Positions 28,154-37,821 of a stretch of 47,907 nucleotides of DNA are shown one piece after another. Both the position numbers and the translations under genes were made by a program. The notes beneath the pieces are model-generated. The model did not search any database, had not been told where the DNA came from, and was given only the letters and a program-made list of their open reading frames with translations. How positions within the stretch are numbered: the first letter of the stretch is position 1; each line of letters starts with the position of its first letter. Source of the DNA: Flavobacteriales bacterium (GTDB taxonomy: Bacteria; Bacteroidota; Bacteroidia; Flavobacteriales_C; GCA-002722245); the NCBI GenBank assembly GCA_002720635.1, contig PBJD01000026.1, positions 1-47,907 of the forward strand. Reading direction: 5' to 3'.

Positions 28154-29162
28154 GTTCTAATTTTTCAAATTTATTGAGTATTTTTTTAAAACCTTCAGGT
28201 AGCTCAGCTTCAAAATTGACAGTTTTTTTCCTTGTTGGATGTTCAAAGCCCAAACTTTTAGCATGAAGTGCTTGTCCCGGGATTTCATCAAAACAATTTT
28301 GGATGAATTTTCTATAGTTGGATGAATTTTGTCCTTTTAGAATTTTTTCACCTCCATACTCGGGGTCATTAAATAATGGATGTCCAATTGATTTCATGTG
28401 GATTCTGATTTGATGCGTTCTTCCTGTTTCCAGTTTACATTCAATAAGAGTAACATAATTCAATCTTTTGATTACCTTATAATTGGTAATGGCATGTTTA
28501 CCAATATCTCCTTCAAAATCATAGGTATCCATGATTTTTCTGTTTTTCAAATTTCTTGCCAGGTTTGTTTTTATGGTACCCTCATCTTCTTTAACATCTC
28601 CCCACACCAATGCAAGATATTTTCGATCAACTGTCCTGTTAAAAAATTGTTTGGCAAGATGTGCCATTGTTGTCTCAGTCTTGGCAATAACTAATAACCC
28701 TGAAGTGTTTTTATCTATTCTGTGGACCAATCCAGGTCGATGATTCAATTCAGGACTTTTGGGAAGTTTTCCAAAATGATAAATTAAACCATTAATTAAT
28801 GTTCCTTTATAATTACCGTGACCGGGATGAACTACCAGTCCGGCATCTTTATTTACTATAATTAATTCATCATCCTCATACAGTACTTCAATAGGAATAT
28901 TTTGAGGGATAAGTTCCAGAACTTTAGGCTCCTCTCGAACTACAATTTGAATCGTATCAGCAGGCTTAACCTTATAATTCGCTTTAACGGACTTGTCATT
29001 TACCAAAATATTTCCAAGTTTTGCGGCCTCTTGAATTTTATTGCGCGAAGTGTCCTCTAATCGGTCGAGTAAAAATTTATCTATCCGAAGTGGTTTTTGT
29101 CCTGAATCTACAATTACTTTGAATACTTCAAATAATTCTTTATCGATAAATTCTTCTTCCAT
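28146..29162 (-). CDS. rluD: RluD-type 23S rRNA pseudouridine synthase
   Basis: S4 domain; IIVNKDAGLVVHPGHGNYKGTLING; HRPGLVHRIDKNTSGLLVIAKT; GRTHQIRIHMKSIGHPLFNDPEYGG. Confidence 0.95.
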   Translation of the reverse strand: MEEEFIDKELFEVFKVIVDSGQKPLRIDKFLLDRLEDTSRNKIQEAAKLGNILVNDKSVKANYKVKPADTIQIVVREEPKVLELIPQNIPIEVLYEDDELIIVNKDAGLVVHPGHGNYKGTLINGLIYHFGKLPKSPELNHRPGLVHRIDKNTSGLLVIAKTETTMAHLAKQFFNRTVDRKYLALVWGDVKEDEGTIKTNLARNLKNRKIMDTYDFEGDIGKHAITNYKVIKRLNYVTLIECKLETGRTHQIRIHMKSIGHPLFNDPEYGGEKILKGQNSSNYRKFIQNCFDEIPGQALHAKSLGFEHPTRKKTVNFEAELPEGFKKILNKFEKLELK

Positions 29163-29167
29163 TGGTA

Positions 29168-29977
29168 TTACTTACACTGAGTATTGATTTTTAGCGTAGT
29201 ATCACAGGAATAAAATATCGAGACCTCTTTACCAATTTTTATTTCATTGCCGCATGCGGGACGCTGTAATGTTATTTTAGCAAGACTGGAATCAACTCCT
29301 TCCACACAGGCACCATCTCCAATTTCAATAGGTGAAACATTTAGTAAACTCTTTTTAAGTAGTTTAACTGCTTCTTTTAAGGGTAGTCCCAATACTTTTG
29401 GCGTTCGAATTTTTTCGCCACCAATATGGCCCACTATAAGTCTGATTTTAGATCCGGCTTTGACCTTATCACCATCCTTTAATTTCTTTCCATTAACATC
29501 TTGAAAACCTAAAACAATGTCATTCCAGTCATGAGGCACAAAGATGGTTGAGTCATGCTGAACATCAATACTTGATAAATATTCCATGGCCCCATTTGTA
29601 GTTGAAGTGCCGTTAATTATACTACCAATTGATAATGTAATCATTTTGTCCGATCGAGCATTAATTGTTAAATAGATTTTTCGCCCTTGTTTAACAGAAT
29701 CTCCTGGAGCTGGTTTTTGATCAATTACGATTCCTTTCGGGAGTTTTCTCTCCCAGACTGAATCCATTATTTCATATCGAAATCCTTTGGAGATTAAATT
29801 AGAGTCCAGTTCATTTACTTTTTTCTTTATTACGTCTGGAACTACGACTTTTTCTCCATGCCTTGTTATATTATCCAGGTAATTGTCCAGAATAAATAAC
29901 CCTGCTATTAATAGAACTAGTGCTATAAATAGATTGAGGAAAAAAATTTTACTAAAAAAAAACTTTATGAATTTCAT
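29168..29977 (-). CDS. PASTA domain-containing membrane protein
   Basis: N-terminal TM; VVVPDVIKKKVNELDSNLISKGFRYEI...LPKGIVIDQKPAPGDSVKQGRKIYLTIN and further PASTA-like repeats. Confidence 0.9.
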   Translation of the reverse strand: MKFIKFFFSKIFFLNLFIALVLLIAGLFILDNYLDNITRHGEKVVVPDVIKKKVNELDSNLISKGFRYEIMDSVWERKLPKGIVIDQKPAPGDSVKQGRKIYLTINARSDKMITLSIGSIINGTSTTNGAMEYLSSIDVQHDSTIFVPHDWNDIVLGFQDVNGKKLKDGDKVKAGSKIRLIVGHIGGEKIRTPKVLGLPLKEAVKLLKKSLLNVSPIEIGDGACVEGVDSSLAKITLQRPACGNEIKIGKEVSIFYSCDTTLKINTQCK

Positions 29978-30073
29978 GGTTCTAAATTACAAACTAAATG
30001 CTATCTGCTGGATAAGATTTATTATTTGTTATTCAAATAGAATTGTTTGATTTAAAAATTTCCGGGGATGCTG

Positions 30074-31456
30074 TTATTTTTGTTCAAAATAGTAGTCTAT
30101 GAGTTTATGAATATCTCCCAGTTCTATATCAATTTTTCCATCAAAATAGTTGTCAATACTTTCATAAATTTCTTTTGAAGTAATTTTCCCATCTTTATTT
30201 ATATCACAAACTATTTTAATTTCTTCAATTGGTTTTTTACTTCTTTCTGCTCGCGCTGTGATTAGAGATCTATCAGCATAACCATTATTTAGTATACCAA
30301 ATTTAATATCCGTTTCATCACCTTGACACATACTTGGATAAAACAAGCATAATTCTTCTCTTAGGGTAACTATTGAGTCTAAAGCTTTAATAGCAAGAAT
30401 GCTGTCTGGAACAGTTACTCCATTTGAATCTATTTGAGCGATTGTGTCATTTGTATCGTCTTCATAATCCAGATGGTCTGGAATACCGTCTTGGTCTCGA
30501 TCTTTTGGACATCCAAAACGATCTACTTCAATCTCCATTTGTGTGTCATTACATCTGTCATTTATATCTTTAATCCCATCTCCATCAGAATCAACTTTGA
30601 GTAATGCAACAAAATCAATGTCATCAAAATCTACTGATTTTCTTTTTCTTGACCCTATTCCAGAAGGATTTAAAACAAAGCTTAATGAAGAGTACATATA
30701 GATATCATATGGGGATCCACCGCTATGACCATCCAGTAGGTCTGTATTTGTCACTGAAACTGTTTGCTTTAGCTGTGTTTCAAAATAATTTGTAACAAAG
30801 AAATTTAATCCAATTGAAACAGGAATTGAGTATGCGATATTTAGTTCATTTCCTGGAATTAGATTAGTTTCATATACGTAATCTCTTTCCAGTATATTGT
30901 TTGTACTGGAAGGGTCTTGAGGTATGTCTCGGATTGTTCCATCTCCCCAGTAATAATAAATAGATCCATTAGCATCCAATGAATCAGTTTTTGGATTGAA
31001 GTTAATTACATCAAAGCCGATGGAAATAAATGGGTCAATTGGATTATTTTTGGCAAGTATAAACCCATTTGCAAAGTGAATATTTGTTACGAAACCTCCA
31101 GAGATTATAGAGGTTTTAAAATTTCGATTTGAAGAGCCTTTATTTTCATTTTTGATTAAGGATCCGTAACCAAAATTAAGGCCTATTCCTAAAGAACTAT
31201 TTAATTTATATTCGAAACCGGCATTAAAAGCAGGTTGCAAATTTTCAGTTGTTCCGATATTTTCAATATAACCAACATCACCTCTGTAATTATATAGTCC
31301 GGTACCAAAATTATATAATAAATGCGTTTTTGATGAATCGTTTTCAGTCTTTAGAGAATCATTTTCAGGAGTAGTATCAATAGGAGATTCTTGGGATTTT
31401 GCACTGTTAAAAGCAATTATAGTGCAAAAAAGAAAAACTAGTTTTACGATTTTCAT
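30074..31456 (-). CDS. Outer-membrane-type beta-barrel protein with thrombospondin type 3-like repeats and C-terminal EF-hand-like motif
   Basis: Signal peptide, Gly/aromatic-rich alternating segments, DSDGDGIKDINDRCNDT...DRDQDGIPDHLDYEDDTND, and C-terminal CDINKDGKITSKEIYESID. Confidence 0.75.
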   Translation of the reverse strand: MKIVKLVFLFCTIIAFNSAKSQESPIDTTPENDSLKTENDSSKTHLLYNFGTGLYNYRGDVGYIENIGTTENLQPAFNAGFEYKLNSSLGIGLNFGYGSLIKNENKGSSNRNFKTSIISGGFVTNIHFANGFILAKNNPIDPFISIGFDVINFNPKTDSLDANGSIYYYWGDGTIRDIPQDPSSTNNILERDYVYETNLIPGNELNIAYSIPVSIGLNFFVTNYFETQLKQTVSVTNTDLLDGHSGGSPYDIYMYSSLSFVLNPSGIGSRKRKSVDFDDIDFVALLKVDSDGDGIKDINDRCNDTQMEIEVDRFGCPKDRDQDGIPDHLDYEDDTNDTIAQIDSNGVTVPDSILAIKALDSIVTLREELCLFYPSMCQGDETDIKFGILNNGYADRSLITARAERSKKPIEEIKIVCDINKDGKITSKEIYESIDNYFDGKIDIELGDIHKLIDYYFEQK

Positions 31457-31535
31457 TCCCTAAATTTTGGTAATAAGGAAGCTAATTTATGTAAAATTAG
31501 TCATATTTCGTTAGTAAATCAGGAATAAATTATTC

Positions 31536-32243
31536 TTAAAAGTTTGGTTTAAGTGTATACTTAGTGTAAAAATCATTTATAATTTTTAAAGCTTCATCAG
31601 AAGTATCCACAAGGTGAAATAAGTCTAAATCTCTAGCAGATATTTTGCCATCAGTCAGCAAAGTGTTTTTAATCCAATCAACGAGTCCTTTCCAAAATTC
31701 TTTTCCAACTAAAACGATTGGAAATTTCCCTATTTTTTTTGTTTGAATTAAAGTAATTGCTTCAAAAAGTTCATCTAGAGTTCCAAAACCTCCTGGAAGC
31801 ACTACAAACCCTTGAGCATATTTTACAAACATAACTTTTCTGACAAAGAAAAAGTCAAAATCAATTTTTTTATCGTTATCAATGTAAGGGTTTGAATATT
31901 CTTCAAAGGGTAAAGAGATATTTAAACCAACTGATTTACCACCTCCTCGGTTAGCTCCTTTATTCGCGGCTTCCATTATTCCTGGCCCTCCGCCCGTGAT
32001 AACTCCATATCCATGTTTTGTTATTTTATAAGCAAGATCTTCAGCGAGCAGGTAGTATTTATCAAATTCCTTCGTTCTGGCAGATCCAAATATTGAGACA
32101 CAAGGCCCAATTCTTCCCATTTTCTCGAATGCTTCAACGAATTCGGATATTACTTTAAAAATAGCCCATGAGTCATTTGTTTTTATTTCATTCCAGTTTC
32201 TTTCTGAGAATGCCTCAATAATTTTTTTGTCCTGATCGCTCAT
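31536..32243 (-). CDS. LOG-family / TIGR00730 Rossmann-fold protein (putative nucleotide 5'-monophosphate phosphoribohydrolase)
   Basis: VSIFGSARTKEFDKYYLLAEDLAYKITKHGYGVITGGGPGIMEAANKGANRGGGKSVGLNI; VVLPGGFGTLDELFEAITLIQT. Confidence 0.92.
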   Translation of the reverse strand: MSDQDKKIIEAFSERNWNEIKTNDSWAIFKVISEFVEAFEKMGRIGPCVSIFGSARTKEFDKYYLLAEDLAYKITKHGYGVITGGGPGIMEAANKGANRGGGKSVGLNISLPFEEYSNPYIDNDKKIDFDFFFVRKVMFVKYAQGFVVLPGGFGTLDELFEAITLIQTKKIGKFPIVLVGKEFWKGLVDWIKNTLLTDGKISARDLDLFHLVDTSDEALKIINDFYTKYTLKPNF

Positions 32244-32316
32244 AGTTTTTAAATTTTGATTTTTTCCGAATAGGCCTGTGTCCGGATAATATAATACTAA
32301 TTAAGACTTTAAAAAG

Positions 32317-35139
32317 TTACTTCAGTTCTTTTTTTAAATATTCAGCGGTACTGCTTTTATTGCATTTTATTATATTTTCAGGAACATCCTGTATTAAAAT
32401 CTCACCACCTTTTTTACCTCCTTCAGGACCTAAATCTATAATATAATCGGCTACTTTTATCACATCCATATTGTGTTCTATCACAACCACGGAATTCCCC
32501 TTTTCAACAATTTTTTGAAGTACCTCGATTAGTATATTTATATCTTCAAAGTGTAGCCCTGTAGTAGGTTCATCAAGAATGAAAATAGTTTTTCCTGTTG
32601 CTTTTTTTGAAAGCTCTGTAGCTAATTTTATGCGTTGAGCTTCGCCTCCGGAAAGTGTCGTGGAAGATTGGCCTAATTGCACATATCCAAGACCTACGTT
32701 ATTTAATGAAGCAAGTTTGTTTTTAATTTTTGGTTGAGCATCAAAGAATTCCAGAGCTTCCGATATAGGCATGTCCAGAATCTGACTGATGTTTTTCCCT
32801 TTGAATAGAACCTGAAGGGTTTCATTATTGTAACGTCTTCCATTACATGTTTTGCAGGTTACAAAAACATCTGGAAGAAAATTCATTTCAATAGTTTCTA
32901 CGCCTGCCCCTTTGCACTCTTCACATCTTCCTCCTTTCATATTGAATGAAAATCTTCCGGCTTTAAAGCCATTTATTTTTGCCTGAGGAAGTTGTGCAAA
33001 AAGATTTCTTATGTCGGTAAACAGTCCCGTATATGTTGCCGGATTTGAGCGAGGTGTTCTTCCTATAGGGGATTGATTAATTTCAACTACTTTATCTATG
33101 AATTCCAATCCGGAAACGGATTTAAAACTTAGTGGGGATGCTTTACTTTTGTATACCTTATTGTAAAGTAATGGTACAAGGGTATTATTTATCAGTGTTG
33201 ATTTTCCACTTCCAGAAATTCCGGTGACACAAGTGAAATTTCCAACCGGGATTTTAAGATTTACAGATTTTAAATTATTTCCTGATGCTCCTTTAATTTC
33301 AATAAATTCATTGTTTATTTTCCTTCTTTTCGGTATTGATATTTCTTTTTTTCCGGTCAAGTATTGAAAGGTTGAGCTTTCGATATTTTTGAGTTCGCCT
33401 AATTTTCCCTGATCAATAACGTGACCACCAAATTTTCCGGCTTTTGGACCAATGTCAATTATATAATCTGCCTGCTCCATAATTTCTTTATCGTGCTCAA
33501 CTACAATTACACTATTTCCGTTGTCACGAAGTTTTTTCAGCGCTGAAATTAATCTTTGATTATCACGTTGATGCAATCCAATACTGGGTTCGTCAAGAAT
33601 GTATAAAACACCTACCAGTTGAGAACCGATTTGTGTGGCCAGTCGTATTCTTTGACTTTCTCCGCCTGAAAGAGTTTTTGCTGTTCGGTTCAGATGTAAA
33701 TAATCTAAACCTACATCAAGTAAAAATGACACTTTTTTCTGGGCTTCTTTTAAAATCTCTTTTGCGATTTTTCGTTTTGTTTTATCTAATTTAACGGGTA
33801 CTTGATTTAGCCATAATTGAAGTTCTGAAATATCTAAAGAGGCAACTTCAGCGATTGATTTTTTATTAATTTTAAAATGATATGCTTCTTTTTTTAACCT
33901 GCCACCATTACAGGCAGAACAAGTTGAACTTCTCATGTAGCTTTTTATCCATTTGTTTTCTGAAGTTTTATTAAACTCATTTAATTGATTTAAGTAATGT
34001 ATTATTCCTTCAAAATCAAAGTCTGAATTAATGATTTTATTTTGATTTCCAAACATCAATACATTAATGAATTCATCATTGTGTTCTTTAAATGGTTTAG
34101 TTGTGTTTTCACCCATTTCTTTTGCCAATTGCTCTATAGAATTGAAAATGAAATTCTTTTTCTTTTTTCCTAATGGAAAAATAGCACCGTTAGCTATTGA
34201 TAATTTTTTATTTGGAATAATTTTTTCCTCATCAAAAGAGTATGTTTCACCTAAACCATTACAATCTGGACATGCCCCATAAGGACTGTTAAATGAGAAT
34301 AAATTAGGTTCCGGTAACTTGTAGGAAATACCGGTGGTTGGACAAGTTAAATGTTGACTGTAAAACCGGACTTTCTTTTGATTTTTATCGGTTATTATTA
34401 CAGTTCCTTTACCTGTTGTTAATGTCTTGTCTAATGACCTCTTAAATCTATTGTCAGAAAAGGAATTTTCATCAATCTTAAATCGATCAATTACTACTTC
34501 TATATCATGATTTTGATATCTGTTTGTTTGAAGTCCTTTTTCAAGTTCATGAATTTTTCCATCAATTCTAACTTTCAAATAACCTTGTTTGCCTAGTTTT
34601 TCAAAAAGTTCTCTGTAATGTCCTTTTCGTCCTTTAACTATTGGAGACAATAAGCTTATTGCTTGATTTTCAAACTCTTTAGTTATTAATTCAGCAATTT
34701 TATCGGTTGTATAACTTACCATTAATTCTCCTGTCTCATAACTATATGCATCCGAAACTCTTGCATATAGCAAACGTAATAAGTCATATATTTCCGTAAT
34801 AGTACCCACTGTTGATCTTGGGCTTCTGGAAGTTGTCTTTTGCTCTATGGCAATAACCGGACTTAACCCTTCTATACTTTCTACATCAGGTCTTTTTATA
34901 TCACCAATAAATTGTCGAGCATATGCAGAAAAAGATTCCATATACCTTCTTTGTCCCTCTGCATAAATAGTATCAAATGCTAAACTTGATTTTCCACTGC
35001 CACTTAAGCCGGTTATTACCACAAGTTTACCTCTTGGTATAGTAACCGAAATGTTTTTCAGGTTATTTTCATTAGCACCCTCAATTACGATGTTTTTTGA
35101 TTCCGAAAATTGATTCCAATTATTTTTTGGATTTTTCAA
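32317..35139 (-). CDS. uvrA: Excinuclease ABC subunit A
   Basis: VITGLSGSGKSSLAFDTIYAEGQRRYMESFSAYARQFIG; LSGGESQRIRLATQIGSQLVGVLYILDEPSIGLHQRDN; CxxC zinc modules. Confidence 0.98.
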   Translation of the reverse strand: MKNPKNNWNQFSESKNIVIEGANENNLKNISVTIPRGKLVVITGLSGSGKSSLAFDTIYAEGQRRYMESFSAYARQFIGDIKRPDVESIEGLSPVIAIEQKTTSRSPRSTVGTITEIYDLLRLLYARVSDAYSYETGELMVSYTTDKIAELITKEFENQAISLLSPIVKGRKGHYRELFEKLGKQGYLKVRIDGKIHELEKGLQTNRYQNHDIEVVIDRFKIDENSFSDNRFKRSLDKTLTTGKGTVIITDKNQKKVRFYSQHLTCPTTGISYKLPEPNLFSFNSPYGACPDCNGLGETYSFDEEKIIPNKKLSIANGAIFPLGKKKKNFIFNSIEQLAKEMGENTTKPFKEHNDEFINVLMFGNQNKIINSDFDFEGIIHYLNQLNEFNKTSENKWIKSYMRSSTCSACNGGRLKKEAYHFKINKKSIAEVASLDISELQLWLNQVPVKLDKTKRKIAKEILKEAQKKVSFLLDVGLDYLHLNRTAKTLSGGESQRIRLATQIGSQLVGVLYILDEPSIGLHQRDNQRLISALKKLRDNGNSVIVVEHDKEIMEQADYIIDIGPKAGKFGGHVIDQGKLGELKNIESSTFQYLTGKKEISIPKRRKINNEFIEIKGASGNNLKSVNLKIPVGNFTCVTGISGSGKSTLINNTLVPLLYNKVYKSKASPLSFKSVSGLEFIDKVVEINQSPIGRTPRSNPATYTGLFTDIRNLFAQLPQAKINGFKAGRFSFNMKGGRCEECKGAGVETIEMNFLPDVFVTCKTCNGRRYNNETLQVLFKGKNISQILDMPISEALEFFDAQPKIKNKLASLNNVGLGYVQLGQSSTTLSGGEAQRIKLATELSKKATGKTIFILDEPTTGLHFEDINILIEVLQKIVEKGNSVVVIEHNMDVIKVADYIIDLGPEGGKKGGEILIQDVPENIIKCNKSSTAEYLKKELK

Positions 35140-36199
35140 GGTTGGCTTCTGTTTTTATAGTGTCAGAACTTATGAGTTTTGATTTTGGAAGAGAGTCTAG
35201 CTTTTGATACACCAATGAGTCAATTGGAATAATTAGCTTCAAATTACTTGAGTCCGTATGAATTGTGTCGTAATTAGTATATACTTTGTAATTTTCATTC
35301 AGGATTTTTATTGTATAGGTTTTGTTGTTTTGGTTTTTGAGGTGTTTTTGCCTTAACCAGGGGTTGGCAATTTTTAAAATCTTGTAATTTACTTTTTGAG
35401 AGAGAGCAAAATCAGAAAAGTCGGAAACGCTTGAATCAATTGACAAAGTGGTGAATTTTAAGGGAGCATACTTTTCGTCTTCACTCAAATTATAACCATA
35501 TATACCCGGGTTTTCTAAAATAGTTTTATAGGCTATAATCCTAAAAACATATCTTGCAGTTTCAGAATTTAATAATAAGTCATAATAAGAATTTACATTT
35601 TGCCTTTTTAAACTTTTCTCCAGTCCGTACATTCCCATATTATAGGAAGCTGCCACGAGTGTCCAGGAACCAAATTTTTTATATGCGTCTTTTAAATAAT
35701 CACATGCAGCCTGAGTAGATTTTTCTAAATGGTATCTTTCATCAACTTCTTTGTTTATTTCCAGGTTGTATTCTTTTCCTGTTTTTTCCATGAATTGCCA
35801 AAAACCCTTCGCTCCTGCGGGGGAAACAACATTATCTAAACCACTTTCAGCGATCGCGAGATATTTGAAATCATCGGGAATGTTATTCTGTTTTAAAATA
35901 GGTTCGATTATTGGGAAATATTTACCAGTTCTCTTGTAAAAAAGTAGAATCGAAGAATGCCAATAGCTGTTCTTTATAATTTCTTTATCCAGACGTTCCA
36001 GAATATCTTTACTGTCTATAGGAACTTCTTCTCCACAAAAATTAACGTTTGAGGGTATATCATGTGATTTAGCAACATAAAAAAAACTGTTGCTGAAATT
36101 TATATTAATTATTTTTTTGGAGAAGGTAAATACTTGAAAACAGCCTATTACAGCAAAAATAGAAATGATAATTTTGTATATTTTTCTATTTGTTTTCAT
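35120..36199 (-). CDS. Lytic transglycosylase (SLT domain)
   Basis: FKYLAIAESGLDNVVSPAGAKGFWQFMEKTGKEYNL...STQAACDYLKDAYKKFGSWTLVAASYNMG. Confidence 0.92.
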   Translation of the reverse strand: MKTNRKIYKIIISIFAVIGCFQVFTFSKKIININFSNSFFYVAKSHDIPSNVNFCGEEVPIDSKDILERLDKEIIKNSYWHSSILLFYKRTGKYFPIIEPILKQNNIPDDFKYLAIAESGLDNVVSPAGAKGFWQFMEKTGKEYNLEINKEVDERYHLEKSTQAACDYLKDAYKKFGSWTLVAASYNMGMYGLEKSLKRQNVNSYYDLLLNSETARYVFRIIAYKTILENPGIYGYNLSEDEKYAPLKFTTLSIDSSVSDFSDFALSQKVNYKILKIANPWLRQKHLKNQNNKTYTIKILNENYKVYTNYDTIHTDSSNLKLIIPIDSLVYQKLDSLPKSKLISSDTIKTEANLEKSKK

Positions 36200-37238
36200 T
36201 GACGTGCTTTCTTTTTGTTATTCCAAAAAGGAAGATAAAAGCAATTAAAATAAAAGCAATTATTCCTATGGAAGCATTTCTAGACCATTGTTTTAATTCA
36301 TAATTAAAGTATAAACTGATTCCTCCGCAAATAAACGTCAGAGATAAGAAAAATATTGCAATATGTCTGTCTTTTAGGCCAAGATATGACAGGTGATGTG
36401 TAGTATGATCTCTTCCGCCTACAAAAGGGCTTTTACCTTTGGAGATCCTGTTGATTGTAACACATGTTGTGTCAATAATAGAGGGTAAAAATGCTAAAAT
36501 AGGAGTAATTGCTTTTGGTATAAAAGAAGTGTCGGAGAACTGATACCCATTCCAAAAGAAATAAATTCCAATTGCCGCCAGTAATGCGCCTAAAAATTGA
36601 CTTCCTGTATCGCCCATGTACATTCTAGACGGGTTCCAGTTGTAATATAAAAAACCTAACAGTGCGGCCACAGTTCCTAAAAGTACCCAAAAATACAGAT
36701 GAGACATATTTTGAGTCAATACAAGAGCAAATAAAATGGTAGAGATAATTCCGATTGAAACAGAAGTTGTGATTCCATCCATATTATCTAACATGTTTAT
36801 CGAATTCATCATTCCGATTACCCAAACAACTGTTAAGCTGTAATTTAAAAGATTATTTTCAAATAATGTAATATAGTTTTCAGTAGCAATTAGGACAAAC
36901 GCACAGGTAAATTGTCCCAAAAATTTAAGAACAGGTTTTGTATTGTAAGCATCATCAGCGAGTCCAATTAAGAAGCCGATGGAACTGGCTATAAGTACCC
37001 CGAAAAATTCCAACGGAATTTCTTGTGAAGCAAAAATTATTGCATAAACAGCAAATGAAAGCAAAAATACTATGTAAAAAGAAATTCCTCCAAAGGCGGG
37101 CTTGGAAACACTTCCCCATCTGATTTGAGTTCCATCAGGGTTATTTTTAGTTCCCATTGTTCTTGAGAATTTCAGGAATAAACCATTTATAAGAACAGAG
37201 AATGCAACTGCAGTGATAAAGAATATTATGTATTGCAT
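36186..37238 (-). CDS. MraY/WecA-family undecaprenyl-phosphate glycosyl-1-phosphate transferase
   Basis: Multi-TM; GLADDAYNTKPVLKFLGQ, NSINMLDNMDGITTSVS, YNWNPSRMYMGDTGSQFLGALLA, SPFVGGRDHTTHHL. Confidence 0.93.
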   Translation of the reverse strand: MQYIIFFITAVAFSVLINGLFLKFSRTMGTKNNPDGTQIRWGSVSKPAFGGISFYIVFLLSFAVYAIIFASQEIPLEFFGVLIASSIGFLIGLADDAYNTKPVLKFLGQFTCAFVLIATENYITLFENNLLNYSLTVVWVIGMMNSINMLDNMDGITTSVSIGIISTILFALVLTQNMSHLYFWVLLGTVAALLGFLYYNWNPSRMYMGDTGSQFLGALLAAIGIYFFWNGYQFSDTSFIPKAITPILAFLPSIIDTTCVTINRISKGKSPFVGGRDHTTHHLSYLGLKDRHIAIFFLSLTFICGGISLYFNYELKQWSRNASIGIIAFILIAFIFLFGITKRKHVNENK

Positions 37239-37278
37239 TTGTTACGGTTTTGTTGATGCGAAATTATGATTTTATTCG

Positions 37279-37821
37279 TTAAAATAGTGATTTGAAATTT
37301 TCAAACAGTTCACTTTTATCGTCTTTATCTGATATGGTTGGATTTTTTGTTTCCCATTCAATATTTAATGTAGGATCGTTCCATAAAATTGAACCTTCAG
37401 ATTCTTTATCATAGTCATTTGTTACTTTGTATGCGAAAATGGTATCGTCTTCTAGTGTTTCAAAACCATGCGCAAAACCGGGAGGTATCCAAAGCATTTT
37501 AAAATTAGATTCTGATAATCTGATTTTAAAATGCTTTCCATATGTTGGTGAATTTTTTCTGATATCAACCGCAACATCATTAACAGCCCCTTTAATTACT
37601 CTTACCAATTTTCCTTGATGGAATGGTGGGTTTTGAAAATGTAATCCACGCAATACCCCCTTTACTGATAAAGATTGGTTATCCTGAATAAATTGATAAT
37701 CACCGATATGATTACCTAAAGTTTTTCTGTTAAAAGATTCCATAAAATAACCTCTTTCATCTACAAAAACTTTTGGTGAAATTATAAGTAAATCTTTGAG
37801 AAGGGTTTTTTCTACTTTCAT
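37279..37821 (-). CDS. rfbC: dTDP-4-dehydrorhamnose 3,5-epimerase
   Basis: DERGYFMESFNRKTL...FIQDNQSLSVKGVLRGLHFQNPPFHQGKLVRVIKGAVNDVAVDIRKNSPTYGKHF. Confidence 0.95.
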   Translation of the reverse strand: MKVEKTLLKDLLIISPKVFVDERGYFMESFNRKTLGNHIGDYQFIQDNQSLSVKGVLRGLHFQNPPFHQGKLVRVIKGAVNDVAVDIRKNSPTYGKHFKIRLSESNFKMLWIPPGFAHGFETLEDDTIFAYKVTNDYDKESEGSILWNDPTLNIEWETKNPTISDKDDKSELFENFKSLF

